From contig NC_134034.1 of the NCBI RefSeq assembly GCF_964204645.1, forward strand, positions 3,194,072 through 3,258,071: a DNA stretch of 64,000 nt, read 5' to 3'. The number at the start of each line of letters is the position of its first letter. Positions within the stretch are counted from its first letter, which is position 1. The position numbers and the translations under genes were made by a program. The DNA comes from Tubulanus polymorphus. Taxonomy: Eukaryota > Nemertea > Palaeonemertea > Tubulaniformes > Tubulanidae. Below the pieces are notes generated by a model. The model saw only the letters and a list, made by a program, of their open reading frames with translations. It was not told the origin of the DNA and did not search any database. Positions 57,894-64,000 of this stretch are shown here, piece by piece.

Positions 57894-58844
57894 ATGAATT
57901 TTTCCCAGATGAAAATTGGCCGAACTTATTGCAGTTACATTACTTTAATGGGTTTGGCAAATAAGCCTGAAAGCTACCGTACGTTGTCGTTGGTTATTCT
58001 GATTATTTTGTTCCTGCTAGGAGCTTTCGGAAATTCAGCTCCCTTCGTCATAATGATAAGTCGCAGATTCCGCAGTTTATCTTACGCCAACTATCTGATC
58101 GTTTTGTCAGTCTGCGATTCCGTGTACTGCGCTAGTATAACTTTTATGCCTGTTTTACAGTTTGTTCTCTTACGCGTGGAAACGGGTCCGATATTCGTGA
58201 TGAAATCACTGGTCAGTTGTAAAATCTATGAATTTCTTATGGAGCTCGTAGCCTGCAATAGTTCGTGGCTAATAGTTGCTATAACTCTTGAACGTGCGGC
58301 AGTTGTGCTCTTCCCGTTCACATCTCGTTTGATATGTACACCGAGATTCGCTAGAACTGTTATAATGATAATTACTGCAGTGAACGTACTGATTCTATGT
58401 CTTCTACCAACTTAGTCGATACATTTTTCCGACCCGCTTTTTGGATGTTACCATGAATTAGCTGACCAGATAACTTTTTTTACCGTAAAAGTCATCCACC
58501 TTTACATCATACCGTTAGCCCTGATTATAGTATCGAATCATGTTATAATAGTTCAGTTGTTCAGAGGGTCAAAAATGGTTTCGTCCGATAAAAAAACTAC
58601 AAATTCAAAACGTACAACAATAATGCTTGTAACAGTTTCAATTGCATTTGCAATATTTACACTTCCTAACACTATTACTGTATATTTACCAATCTCAGCA
58701 GGACAGAAAGATTTTCTACTAGACATTTTCACCCAGTTCCACGCTTGTAACTACGTGGTCAACTTTTACATATATCTTTTACTAGGACGAGAAATTCGCG
58801 AATATTTCTGTACACAGATATGCACTAGAAATCCAGTCAAATAA
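57894..58844 (+). pseudogene. GPCR gene with one in-frame stop
   Basis: Reads from ATG at 57,894 through TM1 (LGAFGNSAPFVIM), TM2 (NYLIVLSVCDSV), TM3 (ITLERAAVVLFPF) and TM4, meets TAG at 58,413-58,415 between TM4 and the second extracellular loop, then continues in the same frame through TM5, TM6 (IAFAIFTLPNTI) and TM7 (NYVVNFYIYLLLG) to a stop at 58,844. 316 codons in all with no other lesion. Recent nonsense allele, sequencing error or recoding are possible. Different subfamily member from the 55.3-kb gene. Confidence 0.75.
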
Positions 58845-60548
58845 CAATTGATTTTAAGTTTGATTCAATCTTACAACTCAACTCATATTCACTGTGGATC
58901 GGTTACGGGGACATTTCACGAAAAGTCGAACTGGTATTTATGCGTTCCTATACATTCGAGCTGCTAGCTACGGCAAGTATTTCTGATTGGCACCAAATAA
59001 GAACGCATAAAAGGTATGTTTGTACTATTTAGTGTTGGGTGGGTACGCCGATCAACAACCTAAGCCAAATTAGAAAAAAAAGAAATAATATTGATTCGTT
59101 TTATTCCAAATGATGCCAATCAGATGTAATTGCCGTAGCTAGCTGTTTCAAGTCGAAGGTAGGACAATTTAGCAGTAAGTTTTAGCATGGACACTAAAAA
59201 ACTAACAAATTGAAGTCGTCGCAAGTAAGTGATTCCATGTACATGTACAAGGCTAAAAACAATTGATACCTTAGTTTCCAATTTCAGCTAAGCTTTAAAG
59301 GTGACCCGTCCGGCCGCCTATCCTTTACATTACCTTTGTTTCTTTCAATTGTTTTTAGCCTTAAATGATGGTGTTCTTGATTTAAAAAAGACATTGTCCC
59401 TGTTTAGTGTTTCCTTAACAGGTTTGGTAGAGCTGGTTTGTTTTTTTTTGTTTGGATTTTGTTTCAGAAACAAATCCACCACGATGTCTTAGTGTATTCG
59501 TTCATTGTAAGTTTGTTCATTGTAAGAATTGTGTAATAAAAGCTTTTGACCGCGTACAATGTAGCATTGGAAGATTGAATTAGCTTGGAGTTGACATTCG
59601 CCTTTACACAAATTCTCTTCATTTCAAAAACCGTTTATCGATGCTCATTTTCCATAGTCTATATTGTTGCTTTTTGGAAATAAAGTTTCAAGGGTCGGTT
59701 TATAGACTAGTATCAACTTTAAACCGGGGCTAACGCAATTCATCTTCGACCGAGTTAACCCCGGGTTATAATCAATACCAGTCTATAATAAAACTGGGTC
59801 CAGCGGTTTGCCTTGAACCCGTTTCAATTTTGTAAACCTTCATATAAGTATTCTATGCTGATATGTTGTAACAGCACGTAAATTCACGAGACCATGTGCA
59901 CTATAGGTGAATGCCCATTTGCAGTGAAGTTAGGAATGGTCGTCTTAATCTTGATCGAGACCCGGGATCATTTTTCGCCTTCTTCTTCGCTATACGTAGA
60001 AAAAGACAATCGTGTTTCTCGTGTAATGGCGAACCTCTAACCTCATGTGACAATGGCAATCGAGGATTCCACTTACGGCAAGCGAGGATCTGCCAGGTTC
60101 GCTAGAAGTTACTCGGTCTTCCACATTCAATTTCTTCTACATTTCAGCTAAAACTGAATAAACGTTTTTTTTTTTTCATAGACAAATAAATCAATTATTG
60201 ATGAAAACTACACCAATCACTGGCTAGTATAACTAGTTCAATGTGTATTTGATGGGTCCTTTGATAATATATGGATTCGTATCCGTAGACATTTATTTTT
60301 AAAATTCATTCGAACGAATTTTGACAACGTATGAAAACTCTTGCTGGTCACGCCATCTTGCGGGATAGCAGGTTTTATGATTCCTCATTGCCACGTGAAT
60401 GCCTTTTTGTATCGTAATTTCTACCGAAGAAATAAACCAACAATCAATACATAAAAATACCAATTATACTGTGTAACTGAATCTGAATGAACAGATCTTT
60501 TTAATTATTTTCACGTAAGCTTATAAGCTTTGTTGTTTTAATTCGTAA
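58845..60548. other. Intergenic
   Basis: Contains a diverged 77-bp-type unit near 60,050-60,110 and fragments shared with 63,140-63,260 (CCACCACG and flanking). No gene supported. Confidence 0.35.
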
Positions 60549-60743
60549 CTAATTAGGACAGTGAACGCAGTATTTATGGAAACATTCGTTATAGCAGTCT
60601 AAGTAGCTGAATACTTTTTTGACACATCCTGCGCCGCAGTGCATTGAACACATTGAGCAGATTTTTTCACTCAGAAAAGACAAAAAACCACCATTAGCAA
60701 CGCCAACGCCCTGTGCGACCATTATCAGAACTAAAATCAACAA
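60549..60743 (-). CDS. Small cysteine-rich secreted peptide, last exon
   Basis: A splice acceptor (TTTTCTTTTCAG) ends at ~60,744. The exon encodes a hydrophobic stretch (CLLILVLIMVAQGVGVANG) like the end of a signal peptide, then ~45 residues with eight cysteines (CSMCSMHCGAGC...CYNECFHKYCVHC) and a stop at 60,549. The first exon with the start Met was not identified; an internal ATG within the hydrophobic stretch is the alternative start. An antimicrobial, toxin-like or signalling peptide are all possible; family not recognised. Confidence 0.5.
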   Translation of the reverse strand: MLILVLIMVAQGVGVANGGFLSFLSEKICSMCSMHCGAGCVKKVFSYLDCYNECFHKYCVHCPN

Positions 60744-60779
60744 ACACTGAAAAGAAAAAAGTTTCGATACTTGTTTCAA

Positions 60780-62829
60780 TTCCTTCTGATGCCGTGAAAA
60801 CTGTTACAATAATGTTAATATAGAAAATTGATACCTACGTATAGTATGCGGTATAAATGAGGGGTTCTCAGTGGGAGTCGATGCGCACTGTCATCAATAA
60901 ATATCGAGAGTAGAGGCGATTTTCTTTTTCGCAAGAGGGGTCTGACTATATTTCGCCTGGCTTGAGAGCTTACAGCATCGCTGTATTAGTGTGGTGGGCC
61001 TGTATCCGTGTAAACCTATCGAATAGCAAACCTCCCCATCAAATCCGGCTATCAAAGGTCAACCTAGCGCTTTTGTTAACCGATCAAAATGGCCAATACT
61101 TACACGGAAAAGATCTTTTCGAAGAGTCAGTGAATATAGACATTTTTACATTAGAAATAAATTTTTAGGGAACATTGCCCAACTTGAGAAAAAAAGAAAA
61201 TAATCTTATTTCCAAACATTCTTATGCATCATAGGTGTTTCTCTTTGATAAAACGAACACAACTTAAGATGTCATTGAAATCTTTTATTTTCAATCACCA
61301 ACAGTTTGGATCAAGGAAAAAGATATTCTTTTGCATTTCAAGCAGGATCCGAGCAACGCGCCGTGGTGATCGCGATCAACGTGATACGACTATTTCTTAA
61401 ATCCTCCAAAATATACGAGTTAGAAGATTACTCTGACTTAATATGACGTACACGGCATAAAAAGGAAATACGAATTATGAAATTTTGCATTGAGCTTGGA
61501 TGGGGAAACGTTCATTTAAGATCCGTCCTCGCGAGTCCCCATATTCCTAAAAACGTTGAAACTCTGATCACGAATTGAAATATACGTCAGATATTGACAT
61601 CATGAAATCAAGACATGTGGACGTAAAATAGTAGAAAATAAATTGTTACCGGGCGGGTATTTGACGCGAATTTGTTTTTAGGTAGACAGGCGCGGTACTA
61701 CGAGTAAGATGGTGGAAAATCTCTTGTGCAAAAAACTTGCAGGTTAGGCTGGTTGCCGATCAATTCAATTAAATCATCGATATATTCAAATCCAAAATCA
61801 CTTACTTATTGATACTTATTGTTATATGATTTATATCATCAATTATAGACGATATTAAGCAAAATATGCGTTTTTTTTCCAACGCATCAATAAACTTTTA
61901 AGTTAGGTTTCTCGTTCGTTACGTGAACGATCGTTTGAATCGAGTTGTTGAGATGTTACTATTTCTAAGTATTTTACTACGATTCCAAAAAATTAATGAC
62001 TTCATATACGAATCAGAAAAAATTACCTGTGATGACATGTTCGCTAGTTGCTGTCAGTCGATTTCAGCGGATATTTTTTGTCTTCAACTAACTACGCCGA
62101 TCCCGGATCGCGTTTGTCGTGACGAATGAATATACTATTTCGTCTAATGCATGTATAATGGAGGGTGAGATAATTGATATGTGTGTTCAGATCACCAACT
62201 GTTCAAATACAACGTTTAAGTCGGTATCTCCAGCTTCAGTCCGAAAAAGTCGGAATTATTTGTAACCTATAGCGGTCTAACGATTCGGACAATATGAGAA
62301 ATATAAGACTCTGGTGGTATCGTTGCTTACCTAAGTATATTGTACCAGGGAAACGGTCCCACCTTACTTATTGTACAGAGGGCTTACATTGGTCGAATTG
62401 CTACGTGACAATAGAAACACGAGTTCCATTTAACGGGTCATTCATGATATCTATACAACGAATGCGGGTAATTAGTAACCAGTAGTTATTTCACGTAAAA
62501 TTTTAAGTCATTTAAGATAGGATATGATAAGTAATACTACGATTCAAAATCTTAAAAATGATAAAATGCATGCACAAGTTCAAGGTTATTCATAAATCGA
62601 TATAAAATCGATTCATATAATATAATATTCCTACTTAGAATAAGAATCACTCTACGGTAGATATTACGTTTGAAATATTTAAATTCTGGAGTTTTTAATG
62701 ATGATAATCGATGGATGATAATCGATGGAGTTTTATGAATACAGATGGACAGGTGGAAGATGCCCGATATCCCAATTTCATCACTCGTCAAAACGCTATG
62801 TCGTAATGTACCTATATCGAGCGAAAAAT
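60780..62829. other. Intergenic
   Basis: AT-rich. Short open frames at ~61,923 and 62,294 have no supporting features beyond a weak hydrophobic start in the first. Confidence 0.35.
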
Positions 62830-63110
62830 CTGTTTAATAAACGCAGTAATTCTAGTGTTGGCCTGTTTCAATAAACGGAGTTACCCTAGTGTTGGCCTGG
62901 TGAATAAACGCAGTTACCCTAGTGTTGGCCTGGTGAATAAACGTAATTACTCTAGTGTTGGCCTGTTTAATAAACGTAGTAACCATAGTGTTGGCCTGGT
63001 GAATAAATGTAGGCCAACACCAGGTTTACGTTTATTCACCAGGGCAACACTATGGTTACTACGTTTATTAAACAGGCCAACACTAGAGTAACTACGTTTA
63101 TTAAACATGA
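62830..63110. repeat. 33-bp tandem repeat with inverted second half
   Basis: Five direct units of AATAAACGNAGTTACCCTAGTGTTGGCCTG(G/T)T, then inverted units (CAGGCCAACACTA...CGTTTATT) from ~63,010, forming a large hairpin. A fragment of the 77-bp unit follows at 63,115. Confidence 0.8.
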
Positions 63111-63801
63111 CCCACCAGGATCCAATAGGTGTCGCTAGTGCGCAGCAGTGCTGCACTTGATCTTGAAAAAGAGAACGTCCCTGTTTTTTATTTGATTGCG
63201 GTAGATTCTGGTTAGATTTCTTTTGTTTCGATTTGGTGGATCCCCCAACAAACCCACCACGCCTGTCGGGCGCGAGACGGGGATTTGATTCCGGTTTATG
63301 TAAATAAAGAAAGGAGACCCAAAAACATACTGGCATACTGATAGATTTTCATTCACGGATAGGTTTATCAGTCCTGACAATAACCTGTTCGATAGACACG
63401 TACACATCTAGTTTTGTATTCCTTATAGCGCGTGGATACTTTTCAAACATTGCTACATATCGAAAATAATGTACTTGGTCAATTTCAAAGATATTAATGA
63501 ATTAGGGAAACCGATGCATTAGGGAAACGGATAATGCATAAAAATATTTCAGATGCGCGAAATAGATGTGCAAAATATTTTAGATAATCAGTTTCAATCT
63601 GAGATCCGAACCGTATAGTCTAGTATCTAGCAGTGTTGTTGATGTAATATGAGAATGTGTACATGGTCTGATATTGAGACCTACGAGCAATTATCTAACA
63701 CTTTGCTCGTAGTTGAGACTAACCGTACCGCGCTGATTAGCCAGTATATACGTACAATTCGTGGCGTGTAATTAGTGTTTTCTAATGCGGCAAAACGCGC
63801 G

Positions 63802-64000
63802 ATGTCGAAAAATGAATCAAAATGCGATGAAAAACTCGAACTATCGGATAGGTTCATACAGCGAGTCACATTTCTGCCTTTATTGATAACGTTCGGCATT
63901 TTCTTCAACAGTCTCAGTATCGTGATCCTAAAACGACAGTCGTCGCAGCACAGGTCGCTGTTTCTGCTCAGGGCTTTGGCCGTCGCTGATATTTCTTTTC
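63802..64000 (+). CDS. GPCR, inverted paralogue of the 55.3-kb gene (partial)
   Basis: 66 codons to the window edge, from ATG at 63,802. Differs from the 55,306-56,364 product at only a few of the first ~66 positions (for example KLELSDRF against KLEISDDF) and covers the N-terminus, TM1 and the start of TM2. Upstream ~100 bases are also conserved. Confidence 0.8.
   Translation, partial: MSKNESKCDEKLELSDRFIQRVTFLPLLITFGIFFNSLSIVILKRQSSQHRSLFLLRALAVADISF

Noticed and set aside
58413-58415. Selenocysteine or programmed readthrough at the GPCR stop
   Set aside because: The codon is TAG, not TGA, and no supporting structure was seen; a mutation is simpler.
61923-62129. Possible secreted protein ORF
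   Set aside because: Starts without ATG, weak hydrophobic segment only, no splice or homology evidence.

Overview
The window is a piece of an invertebrate animal genome carrying an integrated virus-like element at its left end. The first ~15.76 kb is very AT-rich, gene-dense and intron-free. The remaining ~48 kb has higher GC, is mostly non-coding, has spliced genes with GT-AG introns, and is full of satellites, SINE-like repeats and miniature inverted-repeat transposons (MITEs). A multi-exon secernin gene, an expanded C2H2 zinc-finger family and FMRFamide-receptor-like GPCRs indicate a bilaterian-type metazoan; the species cannot be fixed from the sequence.

Region 1 (1-~15,762): right-hand part of a Polinton/Maverick-like (adintovirus-like) element; its left end is outside the window. 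It encodes a protein-primed family B DNA polymerase with an intein in its catalytic motif, an rve integrase with C-terminal chromodomain, a FtsK/HerA-type packaging ATPase, a probable double-jelly-roll major capsid protein, a probable minor capsid protein, several small membrane or structural proteins, and, unusually, a multi-zinc-finger protein whose C-terminal half looks like the poxvirus/NCLDV late transcription factor VLTF3. Thirteen of 15 gene starts carry TAAATG, and in most cases a T-rich AATTTTT box lies just upstream. This resembles poxvirus late promoters and fits the VLTF3-like gene, so the element may carry its own transcription programme. Decay has begun: one frameshift in the intein, one in-frame stop, and one gene without a visible start codon.

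Region 2 (~15.8-37 kb): three tandem paralogues of an intronless-CDS poly-C2H2 zinc-finger gene (16.5, 29.6 and 34.5 kb) with duplicated flanks. The duplicated flanks act as natural empty sites that date several insertions. The largest is a 6.6-kb element (21,056-27,680) with an 8-bp target duplication, two inverted ~1.3-kb arrays of a 30-bp repeat near its ends, and a spliced PHD-finger gene between them.

Region 3 (~37-54 kb): a secernin gene (minus strand, five coding exons, 418 codons) whose introns and upstream region hold a 77-bp minisatellite, a 41-bp satellite, piggyBac-like TTAA MITEs, Harbinger-like TAA/TTA MITEs and a long palindrome.

Region 4 (~55-64 kb): three rhodopsin-family GPCR genes (one intact, one with a single in-frame stop, one cut by the window edge and inverted relative to the first) and a candidate small cysteine-rich secreted peptide.
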